The notes beneath the pieces are model-generated. The model saw nothing but the letters and a program-made list of their open reading frames with translations, searched no databases and was not told where the DNA came from. Of a stretch of 35,285 nt of DNA, positions 25,496 through 34,862 are shown one piece after another. The position numbers and the translations under genes were made by a program. The first letter of the stretch is position 1, and the number at the start of each line of letters is the position of its first letter. The DNA is taken from positions 1 to 35,285 of the forward strand of contig JANXZO010000063.1 in NCBI GenBank assembly GCA_025355465.1, in the 5' to 3' direction. Origin of the DNA: Bacteroidales bacterium. GTDB lineage: Bacteria > Bacteroidota > Bacteroidia > Bacteroidales > FEN-979.

Positions 25496-26514
25496 AATCC
25501 GGTGAAGAGAAAATATTGTTGAGTCACGGTAATGGCGGAAAAATAATGCACTCACTGATCGGGGAGCTGTTCCTCCGGCATTTTTCGAATCCGATCCTGA
25601 ATGAACAAACAGATGCCGCTATCCTTGCCACCGGCGGTGATGAGATCGCCTTTACTACCGATTCATTTGTGATCGATCCTATATTTTTTCCGGGTGGTAA
25701 TATCGGAAAACTTTCCGTTTGCGGAACGGTGAACGACCTCGCCGTTGCCGGTGCCAGCCCGCTTTACCTCAGCGTCTCGTTCATCCTCGAAGAGGGCTTG
25801 CCGATAAAGGAGCTTGAAGCCATCGTGGTGGCGCTGGCGGAGGAGGCAAAAGAAGCAGGAATAACCATCGTGACCGGCGACACCAAAGTAGTCCACAAGG
25901 GAAAATGCGACAAGATCTTCATCAATACGGCAGGTATCGGCAGTGTGCGAAAGGAGGACCGGCATATTGGAAAAGGGCAGCACATCAGGCCGGGAGATAT
26001 TATCATCATCAATGGCACCATCGGCGATCATGGCATGGCTGTGATGGGAGCCCGTGAATCGTTCCATTTTAAAACCAGCGTCATTTCCGACTGTGCCTCA
26101 CTGAACCATCTTATCAGGGAGGTTCTCGACAATTCAAACGGAGTAAAATTCATGCGCGATCCAACCCGGGGCGGTGTTGCAACGGTACTGAATGAACTTG
26201 CGGAGAAAACGTGCCTCGGAATAGAAATTGATGAGCCTGCATTGCCGGTTTCGCCCGGAGTAACCGCCATCTGCGAACTGCTGGGTTTTGATCCCCTACA
26301 CATTGCCAATGAAGGGAAAGTAATTATTGTGGCCACCCCGGAAGCGGCTGAAAGCATCCTTGAGACCATGAAGCGAAACAAACTGGGATTGCACAGTGCC
26401 ATCATCGGAAGGGTGGTGACCGACCATCCCGGAAAGGTGGTGCTCAATAACGAAACAGGCGGGCGACGAATTGTCGATTCGCTCACGGGCGACCCTTTAC
26501 CAAGAATATGCTGA
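25492..26514 (+). CDS. hypE: hydrogenase maturation protein HypE
   Basis: The protein has 340 residues of the PurM/AIR-synthase-like ATP-binding fold: LLSHGNGGKIMHSLI at the N-terminus, TDSFVIDPIFFPGGNIGKL, DPTRGGVATVLNE. It ends in PRIC, the C-terminal Cys that is carbamoylated by HypF and dehydrated to thiocyanate as cyanide donor. Length is as expected. It starts within the hypD stop (ATGA overlap) and is followed by hypA after 12 bp. The related selenide synthase SelD is excluded by the C-terminal PRIC and the hyp context. Confidence 0.97.
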   Translation: MKSGEEKILLSHGNGGKIMHSLIGELFLRHFSNPILNEQTDAAILATGGDEIAFTTDSFVIDPIFFPGGNIGKLSVCGTVNDLAVAGASPLYLSVSFILEEGLPIKELEAIVVALAEEAKEAGITIVTGDTKVVHKGKCDKIFINTAGIGSVRKEDRHIGKGQHIRPGDIIIINGTIGDHGMAVMGARESFHFKTSVISDCASLNHLIREVLDNSNGVKFMRDPTRGGVATVLNELAEKTCLGIEIDEPALPVSPGVTAICELLGFDPLHIANEGKVIIVATPEAAESILETMKRNKLGLHSAIIGRVVTDHPGKVVLNNETGGRRIVDSLTGDPLPRIC

Positions 26515-26526
26515 AACGGGGAAGTT

Positions 26527-26868
26527 ATGCACGAACTATCGCTGGCAACATCCTTGATTAACCTGATTGAGCGGGAAGCAGCAAAGAGCGGATTTATGGC
26601 AGTCCTTGAGGTACAAATTGAGGTGGGCGACCTGAGCGGGGTTGAAGCCGATGCCTTCGGGTCGGCACTTGAACTGCTGGTGAGCGACACCATTCTTTCA
26701 GGGGCTGAGATTACCATCCTCCGAACCCCCGGACACGGAAAATGCAACACCTGTGACCGGGAGTTTTTAATGACGACACGGACAGATACCTGCCCTGGTT
26801 GCAAAGCTTTTCCTTCGGAAATAAGCGGTGGTGAAGAGTTCAGGGTTGTATCCATGGTTGCAGAATAA
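26527..26868 (+). CDS. hypA: nickel insertion protein HypA
   Basis: The protein has 113 residues and starts MHELSLATSL; the N-terminal amine, His2 and Glu3 form the nickel site of the HypA/HybF family. A zinc site is formed by CNTCDREF and CPGCKAFP in the second half. With HypB it inserts Ni into the large subunit. A GGGGAAGTT ribosome-binding stretch precedes the start, and 37 bp separate it from hypB. Confidence 0.97.
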   Translation: MHELSLATSLINLIEREAAKSGFMAVLEVQIEVGDLSGVEADAFGSALELLVSDTILSGAEITILRTPGHGKCNTCDREFLMTTRTDTCPGCKAFPSEISGGEEFRVVSMVAE

Positions 26869-26905
26869 CGAATTGGTGCTTTCGGCACCCAAAAAAAGAG
26901 AAGCT

Positions 26906-27643
26906 ATGTGCGAAACATGCGGTTGCGGAACAGAAACACATGACCACGATGGTCATACCCATACTCACCACGGACTTACACACACCCACGACCACCCTAA
27001 CAAGAAGGTCGTTAATCTTAACATGGACATCCTATCGGAAAACAACCGCCTGGCTGAACGAAACAGGGGATATTTCGAGGGAAAAAAGGTTCTGGCACTA
27101 AACCTGGTCAGCTCCCCCGGCTCGGGCAAAACAACCATTCTCGAGAAAACCATCGGTAAGATGATTGCCACCCGTAAAATTTTTGTCGTTGAGGGCGATC
27201 AGCAAACTGCGCGCGATGCCGACCGGATAGAGAAATCGGGAGCCCCGGCAATCCAGATCAACACCGGGTCGGGTTGTCATCTTGATGCTAAAATGGTACA
27301 CCAGGCATTACTGAAAATGGAGGTGGAGAACAATGCCATCCTGTTTATCGAAAATGTCGGTAACCTGGTTTGTCCGGCCATGTTCGACCTGGGCGAAAGC
27401 AAACGCGTGGTGGTCATCAGTGTAACCGAAGGGGATGACAAGCCGTTGAAATATCCTTACATGTTCCAGACTTCGAACCTGTGCATTATCAATAAGACCG
27501 ACCTGCTTCCTTACGTTGACTTTAACGTGGAAACGGCCATGGGTTATGCACGTCAACTCAACCCGAATCTGGAGTTTATCCTGTTGTCGGCTACAACCGG
27601 CGACGGAATGGATGCGTGGATCAACTGGCTGAAGAGGCAGTAA
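26906..27643 (+). CDS. hypB: hydrogenase nickel incorporation GTPase HypB
   Basis: The protein has 245 residues from the ATG at 26906, preceded by AAAGAGAAG; the open frame reaches 26828 inside hypA but lacks the signature. It starts MCETCGCG, the CXXCGC-type high-affinity metal site, followed by a His-rich stretch (HDHDGHTHTHHG, THTHDH) for nickel storage. GTPase motifs are SSPGSGKTT (P-loop), EGDQQTARDA, and NKTD (specificity). It provides GTP-dependent Ni delivery with HypA. Its last 23 nt overlap the 3' end of the converging protease gene. Confidence 0.97.
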   Translation: MCETCGCGTETHDHDGHTHTHHGLTHTHDHPNKKVVNLNMDILSENNRLAERNRGYFEGKKVLALNLVSSPGSGKTTILEKTIGKMIATRKIFVVEGDQQTARDADRIEKSGAPAIQINTGSGCHLDAKMVHQALLKMEVENNAILFIENVGNLVCPAMFDLGESKRVVVISVTEGDDKPLKYPYMFQTSNLCIINKTDLLPYVDFNVETAMGYARQLNPNLEFILLSATTGDGMDAWINWLKRQ

Positions 27644-28091
27644 CAAGCTCCCTCACACACCGTATTGCCTCAGGAATCGCCAGATCTACCTCCCGGGAAA
27701 GCTCCATTCCCATGTCCTGAAAATCCTTTACCGAAATCGCCACAAGGTGCATCTGAGGTACGTTTCCAAGGAGGTTTGCCGCGTCAATCAAGTCTTTCAG
27801 GCCGATCTCATGGGCACTCAACTGCTTTGGAAAATCGTGCGCATACCGCGGATGCAGCACCCTCACATGCCCGGGCGGATGATCATCCAGCGACGCATCA
27901 ATGATGATTATGGTATGATAGGACTGGATGAATCCCAAAAGATGAAACCCTCCGGTACCCCCATCCATTAAATCGGCGCCCTGAATACCCTCCTTTTCAA
28001 GCCTGGATATAACATGGATACCCACCCCTTCATCATTCATCAAAATATTTCCAATCCCGAGAACGAGGATCTTGTTTTCCTGGTCAGGCAA
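27621..28091 (-). CDS. hyaD: hydrogenase maturation protease (HyaD/HybD family)
   Basis: The protein has 156 residues. LGIGNILMNDEGVGIHV (E21) and IIIIDASLDD (D65), plus His94 in LSAHEIG, supply the nickel-sensing ligands of the endopeptidase family. It removes the C-terminal peptide of the large subunit after Ni insertion; the expected cut here is after His558 of the large subunit, releasing 15 residues. It is last in the hyaABCD operon (20 bp after the cytochrome gene) and overlaps the hypB 3' end on the other strand. Confidence 0.95.
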   Translation of the reverse strand: MPDQENKILVLGIGNILMNDEGVGIHVISRLEKEGIQGADLMDGGTGGFHLLGFIQSYHTIIIIDASLDDHPPGHVRVLHPRYAHDFPKQLSAHEIGLKDLIDAANLLGNVPQMHLVAISVKDFQDMGMELSREVDLAIPEAIRCVRELVTASSAS

Positions 28092-28111
28092 GCTTGTTGC
28101 TGATAAGATGG

Positions 28112-28834
28112 TTAAAATTTCTTAGGACAATCCTCCGTATTGTTATCGTGACGCTCGATTACATCTTCTTCGATGAATTTCCAGCCACCGATCATCGATG
28201 AGGTAACACCCCGGCGCTCAATATAGTCATGATAGAATACAAGGTACATATGCACCAAAGCAAAAAGGATGAAGGCCCACATGAGGATATGATGAATCTG
28301 ACGTACGTTCATGTCACCGCCCAGAAATGGAACCACCCATGCAAAAAGATGAGGCAGAAAAGAGTTGCTCATGGCGGCATACATGCCAAACCCGGTGCAA
28401 CACTGGATCAGGAAGATGATAAAAGTAATAAAGTAGATGAAGCTGGCCAGCGAATTATGACCGATAGAATCGATCTTTTTGTGAGTTAACTGGAGCACAT
28501 CCACTTTTATGACATCCATGATCTCTTTCCACTGACATTTTTTGAGCGGTATATAATTATACCACCGGGAGAACTCGTTCCCGGCAAATCCCCAATAAAG
28601 GCGGAAGATGAAGTTAAAGAAAAACACAAATGCGGAGATGAAATGGATTAACCTGATGGTTCCGAACCAATGGCTGAAATTTGCTTCAGTACCACTCATC
28701 AGTGCGGGTGGGTTGCCTATCAAATATCCGGTTATGCACAACGAAAGAATGCACAAGGCATTGATCCAATGGTACATGCGAACGGGCAATTCCCACACAT
28801 GAACCTCACGTAAAGGAATGATACGGCTTCTCAT
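28112..28834 (-). CDS. hyaC: [NiFe]-hydrogenase b-type cytochrome subunit
   Basis: The protein has 240 residues with four transmembrane helices (about 20-42, 65-85, 130-155, 185-205). Heme-ligand His residues lie in the helices (PVRMYHWINALCI, GTIRLIHFISAFV, QIHHILMWAF, ALVHMYLVFYH), as in the HyaC/HupC family. It anchors the small-large heterodimer and passes electrons from H2 to the quinone pool. Only 3 bp separate it from the large-subunit gene and 20 bp from the protease gene. Confidence 0.95.
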   Translation of the reverse strand: MRSRIIPLREVHVWELPVRMYHWINALCILSLCITGYLIGNPPALMSGTEANFSHWFGTIRLIHFISAFVFFFNFIFRLYWGFAGNEFSRWYNYIPLKKCQWKEIMDVIKVDVLQLTHKKIDSIGHNSLASFIYFITFIIFLIQCCTGFGMYAAMSNSFLPHLFAWVVPFLGGDMNVRQIHHILMWAFILFALVHMYLVFYHDYIERRGVTSSMIGGWKFIEEDVIERHDNNTEDCPKKF

Positions 28835-28837
28835 GGC

Positions 28838-30559
28838 TTAGTAGGTTTTCATGTCATGAATGGTAGTTCCGTTTTCATCGTATAAATGCACGGCACAAGC
28901 CAGGCAAGGGTCGAACGAGTGGATGGTACGAAGTACTTCCAGCGGGGCTTTCGGATCGGCAATGGGTGTACCGAGGAGCGATTCCTCGTAAGCAGAACGC
29001 TGGCCTTTAAGGTCGCGTGGTGAGGCATTCCATGTGGTGGGAACAACCAGTTGATAATTGGCGATTTTCTTGTCCTCGATCACGATAAAATGCGAAAGTG
29101 CGCCACGCGGAGCTTCTACCAAACCTATTCCTTTTGCTTGTTTCGGCCACGTTTCAGGGTCCCATTTGACGTTATTCTGGGTCCGTGAATCTCCATTTTT
29201 GATATTTGCCAGGAGTTGCTGGTAAAACTCAAGTGCCCAGCCGCACGTCAGCTGCGTTTCCAATCCACGGGCTGCAGTGCGTCCCAGGGTGGAGAACAGG
29301 GCGGCTACCGGAACGTCAAGCGCTTTGAGTGCCCCTTCCACCACGGCTTTGTAGTCGGCCCGGCCTGAGGCGTAACCAACCAGTGTTCTGGCCAACGGAC
29401 CAACCTCCATGGGATTACCTTTCCAGCGCGGTGTCTTCACCCAGCTGTATTTCTGCGTGAAATCGAGGTTCTCGTAGGGTGGCTTGGGACCTGTATAGTT
29501 GAACTTAGTTTCACCTTCCCAGGGATGTAAACCGGCTTTATCGCCTTTGGAATAGTCGTACCACGAATTGTTGACATACTCCTGGATTTGTTCCGGATCA
29601 TCGGCTTTAACCTCAAGGATATGGCTTAGATCGCGGCCCAGTATGGCTCCACGCGGCATTTTGAAACTTTCGGGGTTGTTGTACCCGTTCGACGGGAAAT
29701 CGCCGAAAGCCAGGTAGTTTGAGAGCCCGCCACCGATTGCTCCCCAGTCGCTTTTATAGAATCCGGCAATGGCAATCAGGTCTGGAATGTAAACCTGGTC
29801 GACAAAGGTCTTGGCATCTTCGAAGAGTTGTCCGACAAAGGCAAGACGTTCCGCATTCAGGGCATTGGCCTCATCGATGTTGATGGAGCAGGGAACACCG
29901 CCCACCAGATAATTCGGATGAGGGTTTTTGCCGCCAAAAACAGTATGAACTTTCACGAGTTCCTTCTGCCACTCCAATGCCTCCAGGTAATGGGCTACCG
30001 CAATCAGGTTCACTTCGGGAGGAAGTTTATACGCTTTGTGCCCCCAGTAACCGTTGGCAAATATGCCCAGTTGGCCGCTGGCAACGAAATTCTGAAACCG
30101 TTTCTGCACATCGGTAAAATAGCCCACAGAACTTTTCGGCCAGGGGGATATGCTCTGTGCGATCCGGGAAGCTTCGGCAGGATTGGCTTTTAACGCCGAT
30201 ACCACATCCACCCAGTCGAGCGCATGCAGCTGATAAAAATGAACCACGTGGTCCTGAATGTAAAGTGCATTGGCCATCAGGTTGCGGATGAGTTCGGCAT
30301 TGGGAGGAACAGCAATACCGAGTGCGTTTTCCACGGTCCTCACCGAGGTAAGGGAGTGGGTGGAGGTACAAACACCACACACGCGCCCAACAAACGCCCA
30401 GGCATCCCGCGGATCACGGCCTTTTAAGATTGTCTCAATGCCACGTACCATTGTGCCGGCACTCCAGGCATCGGTAATTTTACCATCTTTCACTTCAATC
30501 TCAACCCGCAGGTGTCCTTCAATACGGGTGATAGGATCTATAACGATTCTTTCTGCCAT
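28838..30559 (-). CDS. hyaB: [NiFe]-hydrogenase large subunit (group 1)
   Basis: The protein has 573 residues. The N-terminal L1 motif RVCGVCTSTH (C61, C64, H68) and C-terminal DPCLACAVH (C552, C555, H558) supply the four Ni-binding cysteines; all four are present and none is Sec. The 15-residue extension after His558 (LYDENGTTIHDMKTY) is the peptide cut off by the HyaD protease during maturation. It works outside the cytoplasmic membrane with the Tat-exported small subunit, oxidising H2. The gene starts 2 bp after the small-subunit stop, so the two are coupled. Confidence 0.98.
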   Translation of the reverse strand: MAERIVIDPITRIEGHLRVEIEVKDGKITDAWSAGTMVRGIETILKGRDPRDAWAFVGRVCGVCTSTHSLTSVRTVENALGIAVPPNAELIRNLMANALYIQDHVVHFYQLHALDWVDVVSALKANPAEASRIAQSISPWPKSSVGYFTDVQKRFQNFVASGQLGIFANGYWGHKAYKLPPEVNLIAVAHYLEALEWQKELVKVHTVFGGKNPHPNYLVGGVPCSINIDEANALNAERLAFVGQLFEDAKTFVDQVYIPDLIAIAGFYKSDWGAIGGGLSNYLAFGDFPSNGYNNPESFKMPRGAILGRDLSHILEVKADDPEQIQEYVNNSWYDYSKGDKAGLHPWEGETKFNYTGPKPPYENLDFTQKYSWVKTPRWKGNPMEVGPLARTLVGYASGRADYKAVVEGALKALDVPVAALFSTLGRTAARGLETQLTCGWALEFYQQLLANIKNGDSRTQNNVKWDPETWPKQAKGIGLVEAPRGALSHFIVIEDKKIANYQLVVPTTWNASPRDLKGQRSAYEESLLGTPIADPKAPLEVLRTIHSFDPCLACAVHLYDENGTTIHDMKTY

Positions 30560-30561
30560 GG

Positions 30562-31677
30562 CTATTTATCTTTCGTGGTTTCGACTGCAGAACCCTCTTC
30601 CGGTTCTTCATTAATTATCTCCTTGTGTTTGCGAACATTGGTAACAATGGCATGTCCTGCAATACCAACCGCAGTGGCGATACCAAGCCCAAGGCCGACC
30701 GCATCGGCGGTGGTTTCAACACCAAAACCTGCAACACCCGGCAGGTGCTGGTAAAACGGACCGTTGTCCCAGAAACCTGCTTCGGCACAACCGATGCAAG
30801 GATGTCCCGACTGGATGGGATAGCTCACGCCGTCGTTCCATTTGATGATGCCGCAGGAGTTGTAGGTAACCGGTCCACGGCAACCCATTTTGTAGAGGCA
30901 GTACCCTTTTTTAGCTGCATCATCGTCGAATGACTCAACAAACAGACCGGCATCAAAATTGGCTCTGCGGTAGCAGGTATCATGCACTCGGCGTGAATAG
31001 AAGGCTTTGGGCCGTCCCATTCCGTCGAGCTGGGGAATACGATCGAAAGTAAGCAGGTGAACCACCACGCCGGCCATAACGTCGGCAATGGGCGGGCAAC
31101 CCTGAACATTGATGACGGGTTTTCCGCTGATAACCTTGTGAACCGGTTTGGCTCCGGTGGGGTTCGGACTGGCAGCCTGAACACACCCGGCCGATGCACA
31201 ATTGCCCCATGCCACAACGGCTTTGCAATTCTTTACCGCCTCCTGAAGGATCTGCAGTGCACTTCTTCCGCCGATACAGCAATACGCCTCGTTTTCGGTC
31301 GGGATGGAACCCTCTACCATTACAACATATTCACCGGGGTATTTCGCCATTACGGCCTTGTAAGCCTCCTCGGCAGGAACCCCGGAAGCCGCCATCAGCG
31401 TCTCCTGGTAATCGAGCGAGATCTTATTCAACACAATGTCGGCAACAATCGGATGCGAAGCCCTGATAAAGGATTCGCTGCAACAGGTACACTCCTGGAA
31501 ATGAAACCAGATGACCGGAAGTCGCGGTTTCGTTTCAAAAGCTTTGACGATCTGACCTACCCCGCTGGCTTCCAGTCCCATGAAAGCAGCCATAGCGGTA
31601 CAGAACTTGAGGAAATCCCTGCGGGATACTCCCTTCCCTTTAAGTTCTTCATAAAATGAAGGTACCTGATTCTCCAT
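30562..31677 (-). CDS. hyaA: [NiFe]-hydrogenase small subunit, O2-tolerant (group 1d) type, Tat-exported and membrane-anchored
   Basis: The protein has 371 residues. The Tat motif SRRDFLKF (R19, R20) is followed by a hydrophobic stretch. Proximal cluster ligands are C63, C66, C160 and C194. Two extra cysteines, C65 (ECTCC) and C165 (CASAGC), are at the positions that turn the proximal cluster into the [4Fe-3S] cluster of O2-tolerant hydrogenases (C19 and C120 of E. coli Hyd-1 HyaA). The medial [3Fe-4S] site is C275, C294 and C297, with Pro287 replacing the fourth Cys. The distal site is H232, C235, C260 and C266. A C-terminal hydrophobic helix (about 325-346) anchors it in the membrane near the cytochrome. 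It is the first gene of hyaABCD. Confidence 0.97.
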   Translation of the reverse strand: MENQVPSFYEELKGKGVSRRDFLKFCTAMAAFMGLEASGVGQIVKAFETKPRLPVIWFHFQECTCCSESFIRASHPIVADIVLNKISLDYQETLMAASGVPAEEAYKAVMAKYPGEYVVMVEGSIPTENEAYCCIGGRSALQILQEAVKNCKAVVAWGNCASAGCVQAASPNPTGAKPVHKVISGKPVINVQGCPPIADVMAGVVVHLLTFDRIPQLDGMGRPKAFYSRRVHDTCYRRANFDAGLFVESFDDDAAKKGYCLYKMGCRGPVTYNSCGIIKWNDGVSYPIQSGHPCIGCAEAGFWDNGPFYQHLPGVAGFGVETTADAVGLGLGIATAVGIAGHAIVTNVRKHKEIINEEPEEGSAVETTKDK

Positions 31678-31708
31678 AGAGCGATTGGTTTTAGAGATTA
31701 AATCCTGA

Positions 31709-31738
31709 TAAAGATATAGAACGAAAGTAACATGTCAA
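31709..31738 (-). promoter_or_regulatory. possible Bacteroidota-type promoter for hyaABCD
   Basis: Read on the minus strand, TTGA (31738-31735), 18 nt of spacer and TATCTTTA (31716-31709) approximate the TTTG / TAnnTTTG promoter of Bacteroidota with one mismatch in each box. The -7-like box ends about 32 nt before the hyaA ATG. The match is weak. Confidence 0.3.
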
Positions 31739-31901
31739 TATGTAGATGTTAATTTATACTTGGTCTCATTAAGGGGCAATTCAATCCTGATATACCGAAA
31801 TGCAGGCAGTTATTGTTTCTTGAAGGAACGAGACAGCCTGAGTTTTTTTTCAGTAATGAAATGTTAAAGGATAAGTCTGAAAAAAAGGAAAACCAATTCT
31901 T

Positions 31902-31945
31902 CTACGTATTACACGTATTTCATCTACGTAAATTTCGTATTAATT
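31902..31945. repeat. two 22-bp direct repeats, candidate operators
   Basis: CTACGTA occurs at 31902 and 31924, and CGTATT at 31914 and 31936, both with a 22-bp period (two helical turns). The repeats would place two protein-binding sites on the same DNA face. Confidence 0.55.
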
Positions 31946-32015
31946 TGATTAATAATTAATTGAAAAAAATAATTCATAATTCATTTGCGTTTGATGTAGA
32001 ATTAATACCTAATAT

Positions 32016-32031
32016 TGTGAAAAATATCACA
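32016..32031. promoter_or_regulatory. CRP/FNR-family-type palindrome TGTGA-N6-TCACA
   Basis: A perfect TGTGA (32016-32020), AAAATA, TCACA (32027-32031) palindrome lies 42 bp before the glutamate dehydrogenase ATG, overlapping the possible -7 box. The arms equal the E. coli CRP consensus half-sites; a Bacteroidota CRP-like protein is the presumed ligand. Confidence 0.5.
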
Positions 32032-32058
32032 CCAACTATTCAACAACTCAATCATTAA

Positions 32059-33432
<1,374 letters not shown>

Positions 33433-33434
33433 TT

Positions 33435-33452
33435 TTGAACTGACCAGTTCAA
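33435..33452. repeat. 8-bp perfect inverted repeat just after gdhA
   Basis: TTGAACTG, AC, CAGTTCAA starts 3 bp after the gdhA stop codon and precedes the terminator. It may be part of a compound termination or mRNA-end structure. Confidence 0.5.
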
Positions 33453-33462
33453 TTTTATCCGA

Positions 33463-33495
33463 ACGGGGACGTGTCAATGCGTCCTCGTTTTTTTT
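33463..33495 (+). terminator. rho-independent terminator of gdhA
   Basis: ACGGGGACG, an 8-nt loop, then CGTCCTCGT (one G-U pair) is followed by a run of eight T. It lies about 30 bp after the gdhA stop codon. Confidence 0.85.
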
Positions 33496-33595
33496 CCTGA
33501 CTACTGACGCATTACGTTTGTCGTGCGGTTATCATTTCCAATTACCTATTCAAATCTAGTTCTCTCACTGCTGCGGTTAAGAAAAGTCCGCTGAC

Positions 33596-33613
33596 TGGGG
33601 AACCCCATTTTTT
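33596..33613 (+). terminator. short hairpin with T-run
   Basis: TGGGGAACCCCA followed by six T on the plus strand, about 165 bp after gdhA and 38 bp before the stop of the converging gene. It may act as a second barrier to read-through. Confidence 0.45.
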
Positions 33614-33650
33614 CCAAAACTCAAAAGAATTCATAGTAACCTGTATTGGC

Positions 33651-34862
33651 TCACAGTTTCAAAATCATCAGCTTGCTGTAAACACGAAACTCATTTAAAA
33701 CTAACTCACAGAGATAGCTGCCCGGGGCAAATTGACTGGTATCTAAAGTCACTTCGGAACTGCCGCTGGTCACGGTTACCGAAGCGACCACCCTCCCGAA
33801 GATGTCGTAGAGCGTGATGTGTGTATTGCAGCTTTTAAGTATCCCGGGTAACTTTATGGTTATCTTCTCCCTGGACGGGTTGGGGAAGATGGTGGGTTTC
33901 GGTAAAACCTCATTTCTGTCAACAGCGGTATACAGGCTGTCAAGCTCATGGTAGTAGGTGGTAAAGGTTACCCCGTAATCGCGGCTGAAGTAGATCCAGA
34001 TGCAGGAGTGCTGAAACGGAGTCGGCCCGCAGACCTCGCGTCTTGCATAGTAGAAGGTTCCCGGAGTCCGTCCTGCCGTATATAATATCTCGTCATAGTT
34101 CTGGTCTCTTTCACTCTGCAAAGTGACCGTCTGGCCATAATCGAAGGTGTGATAGAGGGCGATCTCCCAGTAACTCTTCCAGATTACGAAATAGAGTTCG
34201 CCGGGCGCCGTACCGCGGTGGATGTCGCAGTAATCATACATTCCGGGCAAACCGGGAAAGGTGACATCCGTGATGGAGAAGGTCTCTCCGTAATCATTGC
34301 TATAGGCCAGTTTCAGGGGATTCCATCCGATTTTTTTGGCCGCATATACCTCCCCGGGAAGGGCTCCGACATCCTGCAGCAATAAGGTATCATTCGTAGA
34401 TTGCAAAGTAAAAGTATCCCCGTAATCCGTTCCGTGGTAAAGACCAAATCCCGTTATATATAGCTCACCGGCCATGCACCCGGCCGCTTTCTTATAAATA
34501 TTATGAAAGTATTTTTTCACGAATGTTACTCCATAATCACTGCTAACTCCAAAGGTATCCTGTCCGATGAAAGGTATCTGGAACACTACTCCCGAAGAAG
34601 AATCTCCAAATATCTCTCCCGCTTCCACCAGCCAGTTTGTCTTCCGTTGAACCGATAATGTTTGTCCGTTGTCGGTTGAACGAAAAAGTCCATTCCAGGT
34701 CGTATAATCCGGATCGGCATACCACTGGCAACTGAGGTAAATCTCGGCTGTATCCGAACCCCTTGTAAGATGCCGTGAAGAGTACTGGGCATAACTTGCC
34801 CGGGTGAATACAACCATGAGCAAAAAAATCGCGATGATCGATTTCAAGGAGGAATGTTTCAA
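33651..34862 (-). CDS. secreted Asp-box-repeat protein with type IX secretion C-terminal sorting domain
   Basis: The protein has 403 residues. The N-terminal signal peptide (IIAIFLLMVVFTRASYAQ) ends near residue 26. At least six Asp-box-like repeats (STDNGQTLS, SDYGVTFVK, TDYGDTFTL, NDYGETFSI, FDYGQTVTL, RDYGVTFTT) suggest a beta-propeller like sialidase/BNR or photosystem-stability-factor folds; no catalytic residues of a sialidase are identifiable. The C-terminal 85 residues (IFPNPSREKITIKLPG...LYDIFGRVV...PGSYLCELVLN...KLMILKL) are a type A Por/T9SS sorting domain, so the protein is secreted or anchored to the surface. The start is a TTG overlapping the upstream gene stop (TTGA), implying coupling. 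Function unknown. Confidence 0.88.
   Translation of the reverse strand: MKHSSLKSIIAIFLLMVVFTRASYAQYSSRHLTRGSDTAEIYLSCQWYADPDYTTWNGLFRSTDNGQTLSVQRKTNWLVEAGEIFGDSSSGVVFQIPFIGQDTFGVSSDYGVTFVKKYFHNIYKKAAGCMAGELYITGFGLYHGTDYGDTFTLQSTNDTLLLQDVGALPGEVYAAKKIGWNPLKLAYSNDYGETFSITDVTFPGLPGMYDYCDIHRGTAPGELYFVIWKSYWEIALYHTFDYGQTVTLQSERDQNYDEILYTAGRTPGTFYYARREVCGPTPFQHSCIWIYFSRDYGVTFTTYYHELDSLYTAVDRNEVLPKPTIFPNPSREKITIKLPGILKSCNTHITLYDIFGRVVASVTVTSGSSEVTLDTSQFAPGSYLCELVLNEFRVYSKLMILKL

Noticed and set aside
25492-26514. Selenide water dikinase (SelD)
   Set aside because: Same fold, but the C-terminal PRIC and position in the hyp operon identify HypE.
26028-26888. 286-codon minus-strand open frame
   Set aside because: Antisense shadow of hypE and hypA, Ser/Pro-rich, with no motif.
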